From assembly GCF_001238275.1 (NCBI RefSeq), contig NZ_LGTB01000056.1, forward strand, positions 1-50,766: a DNA stretch of 50,766 nucleotides, read 5' to 3'. The DNA comes from Bradyrhizobium viridifuturi (GTDB lineage: Bacteria; Pseudomonadota; Alphaproteobacteria; Rhizobiales; Xanthobacteraceae). A program made the translations under genes and the position numbers. Below, piece after piece: positions 9,083 to 17,972 of this stretch. The notes beneath the pieces were generated by a model that ran no database searches, had not been told where the DNA came from, and was given only the letters and a program-made list of their open reading frames with translations. Each line of letters starts with the position of its first letter. Within the stretch, counting starts at the first letter, position 1.

Positions 9083-11836
9083 ATGTCGACCTACGGCCTG
9101 GAGCGGCTCTTTTCGCCTCGAAGCATCGCGGTGGTCGGCGGTAGCCCGCGTCCGTCATCGCTCGGCGCAGCCGTGCTGCGAAACGTCAGGGCGAGCGGCT
9201 TTGCCGGCAAGGTCGGCGTCGTCAACCGGCAGTATGCCGATGTCGATGGCGTGCCGACCGTTCCGGACCTGAAGTCGCTGCCATTCGTTCCGGATCTCGT
9301 CGTCATCAGCGCGCCGCCGGCCGCGGTCCCGGAGATCGTGGCGGAGGCCGCCTTGGCGGGGGTTGCCGGCGCCGCGATCCTGTCGGCTGGTCTCGGCTAC
9401 GGCGCGGGGTCGCTTGCGGAGCTTGCAGGGCAGACGGCGCGGCGGCACGGCATGCGCCTGATCGGGCCGAATTGCCTCGGCGTCATGGTGCCGCGCGCCA
9501 AGCTCAATGCAAGCTTCGCCTCGCATCAGCCGCCCGATGGACATGTCGCGCTGATCTCGCAGTCCGGCGCCGTCGCGTCGGCGATGATAGAATGGGCGGC
9601 GGAGCGGCGGCTCGGCTTCTCCGGTATCGCCTCGATCGGTGACCAGCTCGACGTCGACGTCGCCGACCTCCTGGATTATTTCGCGCTCGACGATCATACC
9701 AACGCCATCCTGATCTACCTCGAGGCGGTCAAGGATGCGCGCAAGTTCATGTCGGCGGCGCGCGCCGCGGCGCGCATGAAGCCGGTCATCGTCGTCAAGT
9801 CCGGCCGGATGGCGCAGGGGGCGAAGGCCGCCGCGACCCACACCGGTGCGCTGGCCGGTTCGGATGCGGTCTATGACGCCGCGTTCCGCCGCGCCGGCAT
9901 GCTGCGCGTCTACGACCTTCGCCAGCTGTTCGATTGTGCCGAGCTGCTCGGCCGCGGCTTCGTGCCGCGCGGCAACCGGCTCGCGATCCTGACCAATGGC
10001 GGCGGGCTCGGCATCCTCGCGACCGACCGGCTGGCCGAGCTCGGCGGCGTTCCCGCGACGCTGATGCCGCAGACCATTGCGCGGCTCGATGAGTTGCTGC
10101 CGCAGGGCTGGTCGTGCGCCAATCCGGTCGACATCGCGGGGGATGCCGATGCCGCCCGTTATGTGGTGGCGCTCAACGCGCTGCTCGATGACGCCAACAA
10201 CGACGCCATCCTGGTCGCGAATGTGGAAACCGCGGTGGCGCCCGCCGTGGGAATTGCCGAGGCCGTGGCGCAATGCGTGCGTGACCGCAGGACCAAGCGC
10301 AGCGCAGTCGCCGCACTGGTGCTCGCGGCATGGGTCGGCGCCGACGAGCGCACCGGCGCGATCTTCGAGGCGGCGCGGATTCCGCATTTCCCGACCGAGG
10401 ACGATGCGGTTCGCGCCTTCATGTATCTGGTGCGCTACCGTGAGGCCTCTACGGCGCTCGCGGCGACCCCGCCCGGCGTCGCGTCGGTGTTCACGCCGGA
10501 GACGGCGGCGGCGCGGCACGTCGTCATGAATGCGCTGTCGGAAGGACGGGCATGGCTCGATCCGGCCGAGATCGTCGCCCTGTTCAAGGCCTATCGCATT
10601 CCGATCGTGACGACGCTGGTCGCCGACAGTGCCGAGGATGCTGCCGAGATGGCGGCGCCATTCCTCGCCGAGGGACATGCGATCGTGGTCAGGGTGTTCT
10701 CGCGCGACATCAGGCACGCGTCCGATGTCGGCGGCGTCATCCTCGACCTGCGCACCAGGGACAGTGTGATCGAGGCCGCCAGGACGGTTTTGAAGCGCGC
10801 ACGAAGCGCGCGGCCCGACGCCATCCTGCAAGGCGTGACGATCCAGCCGATGATCGTGCGGCGCGCTGCGCGCGAATTGATCCTCGGCATCGCCGACGAT
10901 CCGACCTTCGGCCCGGTGATCGTGTTCGGTCGCGGCGGCCCCGCGGTCGAGGTGATCAACGACAGGGCGCTGGCGCTGCCGCCGCTCGACATGAATCTCG
11001 CCCATGAGCTGGTCGGACGCACGCGTGTCTCGCGGTTGCTCGGCGGCTATGGCGATGTGCCGGCCGTCCCGGCCGAATTGGTGCCGCTCACCTTGGTCAA
11101 GTTGGCGCAAATGGCCGCCGACATTCCCGAGGTCGCCGAGCTCGACATCAATCCGATGCTGGCGGACGAGACCGGCGTGCTCGCGCTCGATGCGAGGGTC
11201 GCGATCCGCAAGCCCACCCGGCTGTTCGCCGGCCAGACCAGGCTCGCGGTCAGGCCCTATCCGTCGCAATGGGAGGGCGAGCTCGCGTTACGTGACGGCT
11301 CGCGCGTCACGGTGCGCCCGATGCGGCCGGAGGACGAGCCGATGGTCGATGGCTTCTTCAAGCGCGTGAGTGCCGAGGACCTCAGGCTGCGCTTCTTCCA
11401 TGCGATGAAGGAATTTTCGCACGCGTTCATCGCGCGGCTCACCCAGCTCGACTATGCGCGCGCGATGGCCTTCGTGGCGCTCGATCCAGTGAGCGGCGAG
11501 ATGATGGGCGCGGTGCGGCTGCATTCGGACTCGCTGTACGAGAACGCCGAATACGCGATCCTGCTGCAGTCCGATCTCAAGGGCAAAGGGCTCGGCTGGG
11601 CGCTGATGCAGCTCCTGATCCACTATGCGCAGTCGGAGGGACTGAAGCGGCTGTCCGGCCAGGTGCTCACCGAGAACACCACGATGATCGGGATGTGCCG
11701 CGATCTCGGCTTCACCGTGACGATGGATCCGGAGGATCACAGCATCGTCGACGTCGTGCTCGACCTCCGCAAGCCGGGGATCGATGCGGTCGGTGCCGAT
11801 ATCCTGATCCGGCCCACGGCGACTGGCGGCTCATAA
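9083..11836 (+). CDS. Acyl-CoA synthetase (NDP-forming)-like protein fused to GNAT acetyltransferase (Pat-like)
   Basis: A 917-residue fusion. Residues 1-130 form a CoA-binding Rossmann domain (IAVVGGSPRPSSLGAAVLRN, LIGPNCLGVM). A succinyl-CoA-ligase-like part follows (ISQSGAVASAMIEWA, SGRMAQGAKAAATHTGALAG), then an ATP-grasp domain at about 500-720 (VIVFGRGGPAVEVINDRA, AELDINPML). The last ~180 residues are a GNAT acetyltransferase (LRDGSRVTVRPMRPEDEP, SDLKGKGLGWALMQLLI with the acetyl-CoA P-loop). This is the architecture of the protein lysine acetyltransferases called Pat, known to regulate acyl-CoA synthetases. The potentially catalytic His in THTGA is present, so ligase activity cannot be excluded. 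Convergent with sdhB, 28 bases apart. Confidence 0.85.
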   Translation: MSTYGLERLFSPRSIAVVGGSPRPSSLGAAVLRNVRASGFAGKVGVVNRQYADVDGVPTVPDLKSLPFVPDLVVISAPPAAVPEIVAEAALAGVAGAAILSAGLGYGAGSLAELAGQTARRHGMRLIGPNCLGVMVPRAKLNASFASHQPPDGHVALISQSGAVASAMIEWAAERRLGFSGIASIGDQLDVDVADLLDYFALDDHTNAILIYLEAVKDARKFMSAARAAARMKPVIVVKSGRMAQGAKAAATHTGALAGSDAVYDAAFRRAGMLRVYDLRQLFDCAELLGRGFVPRGNRLAILTNGGGLGILATDRLAELGGVPATLMPQTIARLDELLPQGWSCANPVDIAGDADAARYVVALNALLDDANNDAILVANVETAVAPAVGIAEAVAQCVRDRRTKRSAVAALVLAAWVGADERTGAIFEAARIPHFPTEDDAVRAFMYLVRYREASTALAATPPGVASVFTPETAAARHVVMNALSEGRAWLDPAEIVALFKAYRIPIVTTLVADSAEDAAEMAAPFLAEGHAIVVRVFSRDIRHASDVGGVILDLRTRDSVIEAARTVLKRARSARPDAILQGVTIQPMIVRRAARELILGIADDPTFGPVIVFGRGGPAVEVINDRALALPPLDMNLAHELVGRTRVSRLLGGYGDVPAVPAELVPLTLVKLAQMAADIPEVAELDINPMLADETGVLALDARVAIRKPTRLFAGQTRLAVRPYPSQWEGELALRDGSRVTVRPMRPEDEPMVDGFFKRVSAEDLRLRFFHAMKEFSHAFIARLTQLDYARAMAFVALDPVSGEMMGAVRLHSDSLYENAEYAILLQSDLKGKGLGWALMQLLIHYAQSEGLKRLSGQVLTENTTMIGMCRDLGFTVTMDPEDHSIVDVVLDLRKPGIDAVGADILIRPTATGGS

Positions 11837-11864
11837 CAGCAGCGCCAGTCGCGGTCGCGGCAGA

Positions 11865-12650
11865 TCAGATCTGGCGTTCGACCATCTTGAACTTGAGCTC
11901 GGCGATCGCCTCGGAGGGGTTGAGGCCCTTCGGGCACGCCTTGGCGCAGTTCATGATGGTGTGGCAGCGATAGAGACGGAACGGATCTTCGAGATTGTCG
12001 AGCCGCTCGCCGGTCGCTTCATCGCGCGAATCCGTGACCCAGCGCGTTGCCTGCAGCAAGCGGCGGGGCCGAGGAAGCGTTCGCTGTTCCACCAGTAGCT
12101 CGGGCACGAGGTCGAGCAGCAGGCGCACAGGATGCACTCGTAGAGACCGTCGAGCTTCTCGCGGTCCTCGTGGCTCTGCCTCCATTCCTTTTGCGGTCGT
12201 CGGCGTCGTGGTCTTCAGCCACGGCTCGATCGAGGCATACTGGGCGTAGAAATTGGTGAGGTCGGGGACCAGATCCTTCACGACAGGCTGGTGCGGCAGC
12301 GGATTGACCTTCACCGCGCCGCCCGCGCCGACATCGTGCATCGACTTGGTGCAGGCCAGGGTGTTCTGGCCGTCGATGTTCATCGCGCAGGAGCCGCAGA
12401 CGCCTTCGCGGCAGGAGCGGCGGAAGGTCAGCGTCGGGTCGACGTGGTTCTTGATCCAGATCAGGCCGTCCAGCACCATCGGACCGCAATCATGGGTGTC
12501 GACATAGTAGGTGTCGACGCTCGGATTCTTGCCGTCGTCCGGGTTCCAGCGATACACCCGGAATTCGCGGGTCTCGGTGGCGCCGGCCGGCTTCGGCCAG
12601 GTCTTGCCGCCGGAAATCTTCGAATTCTTCGGAAGTGCGAATTCAACCAT
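11865..12650 (-). CDS. sdhB: Succinate dehydrogenase iron-sulfur subunit (two compensating indels)
   Basis: SdhB carries electrons from the flavin subunit to quinone in complex II. The N-terminal 2Fe-2S ferredoxin domain is intact, with Cys80, Cys85, Cys88 and Cys100 (CREGVCGSC and NTLAC). The C-terminus ends CAKACPKGLNPSEAIAELK, as expected. Between them, about 40 residues are out of frame. An extra base in the T4 run at 12189-12192 shifts the frame, and a missing base near 12057-12064 restores it. The other frame across this stretch reads YECILCACCSTSCPSYWW, the 4Fe-4S ligand segment. Both changes cancel, so the total length (261) looks normal. A working enzyme needs those cysteines, so I treat them as sequence errors. 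Last gene of sdhCDAB. Confidence 0.9.
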   Translation of the reverse strand: MVEFALPKNSKISGGKTWPKPAGATETREFRVYRWNPDDGKNPSVDTYYVDTHDCGPMVLDGLIWIKNHVDPTLTFRRSCREGVCGSCAMNIDGQNTLACTKSMHDVGAGGAVKVNPLPHQPVVKDLVPDLTNFYAQYASIEPWLKTTTPTTAKGMEAEPRGPREARRSLRVHPVRLLLDLVPELLVEQRTLPRPRRLLQATRWVTDSRDEATGERLDNLEDPFRLYRCHTIMNCAKACPKGLNPSEAIAELKFKMVERQI

Positions 12651-12668
12651 GCTTGCTCGCCTTCGTTC

Positions 12669-14510
12669 TCAGTAGACCCGCGCCTTCGGCGGGATGTACT
12701 GCACGTCATTGGTCATCGTGTAGTCGTGGACCGGTCGATATTCGATCGCGGTCTTGCCGGCCGGGTCGATCCAGGTCAGCGTGTGCTTCATCCAGTTCTT
12801 GTCGTCGCGGGCCGAGAAGTCCTCGCGCGCATGCGCGCCGCGGCTCTCGGTACGGTTGGCCGCCGAATCCATCGTCACGACCGCCTGCACGATCAGATTG
12901 TCGAATTCCAGCGTCTCGATCAGGTCGGAATTCCACACCAGCGAGCGGTCGGAGACCGAGATGTCGCCGACACCGCCATAGACCTTGTGGATCAGGTTCT
13001 GGCCTTCCTGCAGCACGTCGCCGGTGCGGAACACCGCGCAATTGTTCTGCATCACATGCTGCATGCTGTCGCGCAGCTTCGCGGTCGGCGTGCCGCCGGA
13101 GGCGTGGCGGAAGTGATCGAGCCGGCCGAGCGCGAGGTCGGCGGAGTCCTTCGGCAACTCCGGCTGCTTGGCGTTCGCCGTCAGCTTGTCGGCAAGGCGC
13201 AGCGCGGCGGCGCGGCCGAACACCACGAGGTCGATCAGCGAGTTGGAGCCGAGGCGGTTGGCACCGTGCACCGAGACGCAGGCGGCTTCGCCGATCGCCA
13301 TCAGGCCCGGCACCACCGAATTGTCGTCGCCGTTGCGCTTGGTCAGCACCTCGGCGTGATAGTTGGTGGCAATGCCGCCCATGTTGTAATGCACGGTCGG
13401 CACGATCGGGATCGGCTCGCGGGTGACATCGACATTGGCGAAGATCTTCGCCGATTCCGAGATGCCCGGCAGCCGTTCATGCAGCACCTTCGGATCGAGG
13501 TGATCGAGGTGCAGGAAGATGTGATCCTTCTTCTTGCCGACGCCGCGGCCTTCGCGGATCTCGATCGTCATCGCGCGCGAGACCACGTCGCGCGAGGCGA
13601 GGTCCTTGGCCGACGGCGCATAGCGCTCCATGAAGCGCTCGCCCTCGGAGTTGACGAGATAGCCGCCTTCGCCGCGGGCGCCTTCGGTGACGAGACAGCC
13701 CGAGCCGTAGATGCCGGTCGGATGGAACTGGACGAACTCCATGTCCTGCAGCGGCAGGCCGGCGCGCAGCACCATGCCGCCGCCGTCGCCGGTGCAGGTG
13801 TGGGCCGAGGTGCAGGAGGCGTAGGCACGGCCGTAGCCGCCAGTCGCCAGGATCGTGGTCTGGGCGCGGAAGCGATGCAGCGTGCCATCGTCGAGCTTGA
13901 GCGCGATCACGCCGCGGCAGACGCCCTGGTCGTCCATGATCAGGTCGATGGCGAAGAATTCGATGAAGAACTCGGCCGCGTGGCGCAGCGACTGGCCATA
14001 CATCGTGTGCAGCATGGCGTGGCCGGTGCGGTCGGCCGCGGCGCAGGTGCGCTGCGCCTGGCCCTTGCCGTAGTCCATGGTCATGCCGCCGAACGGGCGC
14101 TGATAGATCTTGCCGTCCTCGGTGCGCGAGAACGGCACGCCCCAATGCTCGAGCTCGTAGACCGCGTCGGGCGCGTTGCGCACCATGTATTCGATCGCGT
14201 CCTGGTCGCCGAGCCAGTCCGACCCCTTCACGGTGTCGTACATGTGCCAGCGCCAATCGTCCGGATGCATGTTGCCGAGCGAGGCCGAGATGCCGCCCTG
14301 CGCCGCAACGGTGTGCGAGCGGGTCGGGAACACCTTGGTGATGCAGGCAGTGCGCAGTCCCGCTTCCGAGCAGCCGACCACGGCGCGCAGGCCCGCGCCG
14401 CCGGCGCCGACCACGACGACGTCGTAGGTGTGGTCCTGGATCGGATAGGCCTTGCCGTTCGTGGCCGGGCCACTCCCGTTGGTGGCCTTGCCGTTACCTT
14501 CGCCGGCCAT
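12669..14510 (-). CDS. sdhA: Succinate dehydrogenase flavoprotein subunit
   Basis: A 613-residue FAD protein that oxidises succinate to fumarate on the cytoplasmic face of complex II. The N-terminal dinucleotide motif VVVVGAGGAG (31-40) and RSHTVAAQGG, with His66 as the expected covalent FAD attachment site, are both present. Further signatures are GDGGGMVLRAG, FVQFHPTGIYG, and HGANRLGSNSLIDLVVFG near the active-site arginine. The C-terminal end, IEYRPVHDYTMTNDVQYIPPKARVY, is typical of alphaproteobacterial SdhA (given here as its two recognisable halves EYRPVHDYTM and IPPKARVY). The residues before DHTYDVVVVG form a short Gly/Asn/Lys-rich extension. It follows sdhD by three bases and precedes sdhB by 18. 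Confidence 0.97.
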   Translation of the reverse strand: MAGEGNGKATNGSGPATNGKAYPIQDHTYDVVVVGAGGAGLRAVVGCSEAGLRTACITKVFPTRSHTVAAQGGISASLGNMHPDDWRWHMYDTVKGSDWLGDQDAIEYMVRNAPDAVYELEHWGVPFSRTEDGKIYQRPFGGMTMDYGKGQAQRTCAAADRTGHAMLHTMYGQSLRHAAEFFIEFFAIDLIMDDQGVCRGVIALKLDDGTLHRFRAQTTILATGGYGRAYASCTSAHTCTGDGGGMVLRAGLPLQDMEFVQFHPTGIYGSGCLVTEGARGEGGYLVNSEGERFMERYAPSAKDLASRDVVSRAMTIEIREGRGVGKKKDHIFLHLDHLDPKVLHERLPGISESAKIFANVDVTREPIPIVPTVHYNMGGIATNYHAEVLTKRNGDDNSVVPGLMAIGEAACVSVHGANRLGSNSLIDLVVFGRAAALRLADKLTANAKQPELPKDSADLALGRLDHFRHASGGTPTAKLRDSMQHVMQNNCAVFRTGDVLQEGQNLIHKVYGGVGDISVSDRSLVWNSDLIETLEFDNLIVQAVVTMDSAANRTESRGAHAREDFSARDDKNWMKHTLTWIDPAGKTAIEYRPVHDYTMTNDVQYIPPKARVY

Positions 14511-14513
14511 GGG

Positions 14514-14906
14514 TCAAACTCCCGATGACAATTTGAGGATTGCGTAGATCGAGGCCAATGCGACCGCGACGCAGAAGAAGTTGTTGGCCATCACGCTGGC
14601 GATCTTCAGCTTCTCGTTGTGGATGTAGTCTTCGATCACGACCTGCATGCCGATCTTCATGTGCCAGGTGCTGGCGACGATGAAGAGCAGCAGGATGATG
14701 GCGATCGGGATCGAGCCGAGGATCTGCGCTGCGCCGGCATGGTTGCGGCCGATCAGCATGATCACGACGACGATCACGGGAACGATCAGCAGCGTCATCG
14801 CGACCGCGGTGAGGCGTTGACGCCAGAAATCGGAGGTGCCGGTATGCGCGGAGCCAAGGCCGCGGACGCGTTCCAGCGGCGTGCGCATCGAGGAAGGGCC
14901 GCTCAT
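14514..14906 (-). CDS. sdhD: Succinate dehydrogenase hydrophobic membrane anchor subunit
   Basis: A 130-residue membrane protein with three predicted helices at about 35-53 (LTAVAMTLLIVPVIVVVIML), 60-80 (AAQILGSIPIAIILLLFIVA) and 105-125 (NNFFCVAVALASIYAILKLS). The segment TWHMKIGMQVVIEDYIHNEK between helices two and three is the conserved SdhD signature with the haem-ligand His. Together with SdhC it binds haem b and the quinone site and anchors SdhAB. Its ATG overlaps the sdhC stop as ATGA, and the sdhA start lies three bases after its own stop, indicating a tightly coupled operon. Confidence 0.93.
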   Translation of the reverse strand: MSGPSSMRTPLERVRGLGSAHTGTSDFWRQRLTAVAMTLLIVPVIVVVIMLIGRNHAGAAQILGSIPIAIILLLFIVASTWHMKIGMQVVIEDYIHNEKLKIASVMANNFFCVAVALASIYAILKLSSGV

Positions 14907-15300
14907 CGTCCACCTCCAACCGCATAGGCAATGATCCAGACCAGCACGGTCAGCGAGATGCCGGCGATCAGCGCGCCCCAGGTCAGCGCTTCGCGCTCAT
15001 TAGCCTTGAACCCGTAGCCGAGATCCCAGACGAAATGCCGGATGCCGCTGCACAGATGGTGCATCAGCGCCCATGTGTAGCCGAACACGATCAACTTGCC
15101 GATCGCACTGCCGGTGAAGGCTGGACATTGGCATAGGCGGTGGGGCCGGAGGCGGCGGCGATCAGCCACCAGGCCAGCAGCAGGGTGCCGAAATAGAGTG
15201 CCAAACCTGTGGCACGGTGAACGATGGACAGCGCCATCGTCAGCGTCCACCGGTAGGTCTGCAAATGGGGTGAAAGCGGTCGTTCGATCCTGGCGGTCAT
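14903..15300 (-). CDS. sdhC: Succinate dehydrogenase cytochrome b556 subunit, frameshifted
   Basis: The first gene of the sdh operon. From ATG at 15300 the frame reads MTARIERPLSPHLQTYRW and SIVHRATGLALYFG, the SdhC N-terminus. After ANVQ it goes out of frame. A second frame continues FTGSAIGKLIVFGYTWALMH, then HLCSGIRHFVWDLGYG and on to the TGA at 14903. The HHxxxGxRHxxxD signature that carries the haem b ligand is in this second part. A single G/C missing at 15119-15122 (GGC where GGCC is expected) explains the break; corrected length is 132 residues. Complex II would fail without it, so this is probably a sequence error. Confidence 0.9.
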
Positions 15301-15528
15301 CGGCGGGCTTTATGCTGTGAGGGACCGCGCCCGGCCCATCGGGGAACGCGGTAGAGGAGTTCTATTTACGGACTAGGATCACCCCGCGCAACGGCCAATT
15401 AGCCTTCGCTCGAACCGAAGTTCATTGTTAGACTTGCCGAATTCTGGTTGATCCGCAGCGTGGTATACTAAATGCAAGGCTAAGCGAACTAAGAAGTGAA
15501 TCTTCGTTCGCTTGGGCGGCAGGCGCGT
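15301..15528. other. Intergenic region upstream of sdhC, AT-richer than surroundings
   Basis: These 228 bases separate sdhC and the LysR gene, both on the minus strand. The stretch 15400-15510 is visibly less GC-rich than its neighbours and contains a long stem-loop listed separately. It should hold the sdhCDAB promoter, but I see no convincing -35/-10 pair. Confidence 0.4.
15482..15513 (-). terminator. Stem-loop downstream of the LysR gene, possible terminator
   Basis: AAGCGAACTAAGA at 15482-15494 pairs with TCTTCGTTCGCTT at 15501-15513, a 13-bp stem with one mismatch and a six-base loop. It begins 16 bases after the LysR stop codon on the minus strand. No clean run of U follows, so it may be a weak or factor-assisted terminator, or an RNA-processing hairpin upstream of sdhC. 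Confidence 0.4.
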
Positions 15529-16449
15529 TCAGCTGGCCGTTGACGGGGTCCGGAAGGCGTCGATCCTGCCCCATTGTTCCACCAGATAATCGACGAATGC
15601 CCTGATCTTAGGCGACGCGAGGCGCGTCGGCTGACGCATCAAATGCAGCGGCGTCGGCGCCGGCTCATGGTCGATCAGCAGGCGCCGCAAGCGGCCGCAC
15701 GCGAGATCGGACTGCACTTGCCACGACGGCACACGGACGATGCCCGCACCATCCCGCGCCGCAACAACCACCGCGTCGAGGCTATTCATCCAGAGCCGAC
15801 CGGATATGCGGAATTTGCGACCCGTCTTCGAGCCGTCGGCAAAGCGCCATGCGGCGCTGCCGGGCGAATCGGAAAACACCAGGCAGTCATGATCAGCAAG
15901 ATCGTCCGGCGTCTGCGGCTCGCCGCGCCGAGCCAGATAATCCGGCGCCGCGCACACGATCATCTGCAAATCGGTGAGCTTGCGCGTGATGAGCTGCGAG
16001 TCGCGCAAGCGGCCGATGCGGACAGCGAGATGGATATCCTCCTCGACCATGTCGACGGCGCGGTCGATCAACAGCAGGTCGACCGACAGCGCGGGATAGC
16101 GGCGAAGAAACTCGACCAGCATCGGTGCGATCACGAGCCGTCCGACCAGGCTCGGTGAGCTTAGTCGAATCCGGCCCGACGGCTGATGCGGGTCCCGCGC
16201 CAGCGCCGCCTCCATCTCCCTCACCTCGCCGAGAATCGATTTCGCGCGCTCGTAGAGAATTCGGCCATCGTCGGTCAGCGCGAGCTGGCGCGTGGTGCGC
16301 AGCAGCAGGCGGGTGCCGAACTGCTCTTCCAGCGCGCTGATCTGGCGGCTCACCGAAGTCAGCGAGCTCGGCAACGACCGCGCCGCCGCCGACAGGCTGC
16401 CGGTCTCGACCGCGCGGACAAAGGCCGCCATCGCCGCAAGCTGGTCCAC
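15529..16449 (-). CDS. LysR family transcriptional regulator
   Basis: A 306-residue DNA-binding regulator. The N-terminal winged helix-turn-helix is clear: MAAFVRAVETGSLSAAAR, then SLTSVSRQISALEEQFGTRL and LLRTTRQLALTDDGRILYE. The effector-binding domain follows from about residue 90 (GRIRLSSPSLVGRLVIAPML, LLLIDRAVDMVEEDIHLAVR). I start it at GTG 16449 because GGAAGG lies seven bases upstream; an in-frame ATG at 16512 would add 21 poorly conserved residues. It belongs to the large CrgA/DsdC-like subgroup with unknown effector. The divergent TauE/SafE permease gene starts 134 bases away and is the most likely target. Confidence 0.88.
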   Translation of the reverse strand: MDQLAAMAAFVRAVETGSLSAAARSLPSSLTSVSRQISALEEQFGTRLLLRTTRQLALTDDGRILYERAKSILGEVREMEAALARDPHQPSGRIRLSSPSLVGRLVIAPMLVEFLRRYPALSVDLLLIDRAVDMVEEDIHLAVRIGRLRDSQLITRKLTDLQMIVCAAPDYLARRGEPQTPDDLADHDCLVFSDSPGSAAWRFADGSKTGRKFRISGRLWMNSLDAVVVAARDGAGIVRVPSWQVQSDLACGRLRRLLIDHEPAPTPLHLMRQPTRLASPKIRAFVDYLVEQWGRIDAFRTPSTAS

Positions 16450-16583
16450 GCTCGATCCTTCCGCAATCCGCAACAGAGCCTGCTCAAGAGCATAGATACT
16501 CCCGAATCCCAAAAGGGGCTATTGATCTGCGCGAACAGCCTCCCGGCATCCGCTATGGGCGCCCAACGAACACTGCGAAGGAC

Positions 16584-17443
16584 ATGATGGCCGGCCTCGA
16601 CCCCAGGGAATTGCTCGAGCTTGCGTTGTTGCTAATCGCGGTCGGTGCGCTGTCCGGGTTTCTCGCCGGCCTGTTCGGGATCGGCGGCGGCGCGATCCTG
16701 GTGCCGGTGTTCTACGAATGCTTTCGCCTTGCCGGCGTCCCGCTCGAGGTGCGGATGCCGCTGTGCATCGGCACCTCACTCGCCATCATCATCCCGACCT
16801 CGCTGAGCTCGTTCCGCGCCCATTATCGCCGCGGCGCGGTTGACATGACGATCCTGAAGCGCTGGTGGCTGCCGATCATGATCGGCGTTGCCGCCGGCAG
16901 CGTCACCGCGCGCTTCGCGCCGGAGCGGCTGTTCAAGATCGTGTTCGTGATGGTGGCCTGGTCGGCGGCAGCGCGGCTGCTGTTGGCGCGCGAGACCTGG
17001 AAATTCGGCGACGACGTGCCGAAAGGTTTCCTGATGCGCGTCTATGGTTTCTTCGTCGGCCTGCTGTCGACGCTGATGGGCATCGGCGGCGGCCTGTTCG
17101 CCAATCTGCTGATGACGTTCTATGGCCGGCCGATCCATCAGGCGGTCGCGACCTCGTCCGCGCTCGCGGTGCTGATCTCGATCCCCGGCGCACTGGGTTA
17201 TGTCTATGCCGGCTGGCCAGCGCCGCGCGCTTTCCGGACGTTGCCGCGCTGCAACTGCCGTTCGCGCTCGGCTACGTCTCCCTGATCGGCGCGCTTCTGG
17301 TGATGCCGACCACGCTCGTCACCGCCCCGCTCGGCGTGAGGATCGCGCACGCGCTGTCGAAGCGCGCGCTGGAGGTGGCGTTCGGGGCTTATCTCTTCAT
17401 CGTCGGCGGACGGTTCGTGATCAGCCTGCTGGGCGGGCATTAA
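16584..17443 (+). CDS. TauE/SafE-type (DUF81) membrane permease, frameshifted
   Basis: A membrane protein of about 286 residues once repaired. The first part contains ALSGFLAGLFGIGGGAILVP and the repeated half GFFVGLLSTLMGIGGG, the two inverted glycine-rich signatures of the TauE/SafE family, which is linked to export of sulfite, sulfoacetate and other anions. The frame is lost after YVYAGWPA near 17219-17225, where one base seems to be missing. The other frame continues FPDVAALQLPFALGYVSLIG and ends FIVGGRFVISLLGGH at the TAA at 17441-17443. Transcribed divergently from the LysR regulator. The substrate is unknown. Confidence 0.85.
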
Positions 17444-17471
17444 CCGCACTCAGTCCTTCAACCGGACCTCG

Positions 17472-17946
17472 CTATTGCCCCAGCACCGCATATCGCCGAC
17501 CCCCTTCGATACGATCCATATCGGAGAGCACCTTCAAGCGCGCCGCGGTCGCTTCATGACTGATAGCCCAGCCAGGTTCCTTGTAGCGTTCTTCTGCAAT
17601 GGTCACGAACCACACGACCTTCCGCCACCGCGGCTTCAAAAGCGACATGATGACTTCGTCGAGTTGATCTTCGGTCCGAAGACGGAAGATTCACCTCGCT
17701 CCATGTCAATTCGCTGCAAAGTATGCGTGGCCTCTGTTCCTCCGTGGGTGGAAGCAAATCCGGATACTGCTCGCAAATCGGAAAGAGAAGCTTGTCCTCA
17801 AGATCCGCAATGACCGCCTGAACCGAAGCATGGAATCGAATCCGTTCCTGCTTGCCAAGCCCTGCGATGTTCCTTTCAGCCTCGTAAATTGCGTCCAAAG
17901 CATCGAAGACCTGCAGACAGATCTTCTCGGCATACTCGCGGTTCAT
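17472..17946 (-). CDS. Hypothetical protein of low GC content, frameshifted
   Basis: From ATG at 17946 (GGGAAGG upstream) the frame reads MNREYAEKICLQVFDALDAI and on to SELTWSEVNLPSS. A second frame then continues FRLRTEDQLDEVI, SLLKPRWRKVVWFVTIAEER and DMDRIEGGRRYAVLGQ to the TAG at 17472-17474. The switch lies near 17679-17690 and fits one extra base; the second part has no start codon after its upstream TGA, so one gene is likely. Repaired length is 157 residues. It appears soluble and helical, with no domain I recognise. Its GC content is about 53 percent in 60-base samples against roughly two thirds in flanking genes, suggesting acquisition by transfer. Confidence 0.55.
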
Positions 17947-17972
17947 CCTTCCCTCGCGAAATCCCGCTTTCC

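Noticed and set aside
6855..9158. A 767-codon open frame on the minus strand opposite feoAB
   Set aside because: It is rich in Arg, His, Asp and Gln with no motif and lies exactly opposite the strongly conserved feoA and feoB; long antisense frames are expected in high-GC DNA.
9155..11269. A 704-codon minus-strand frame opposite the acyl-CoA synthetase/GNAT gene
   Set aside because: Composition is typical of an antisense shadow, and no domain is visible, whereas the plus strand encodes a complete conserved protein.
12291..14528. A 745-codon plus-strand frame opposite sdhB and sdhA
   Set aside because: Shadow of sdhA; low-complexity His/Arg/Ala-rich product without conserved motifs.
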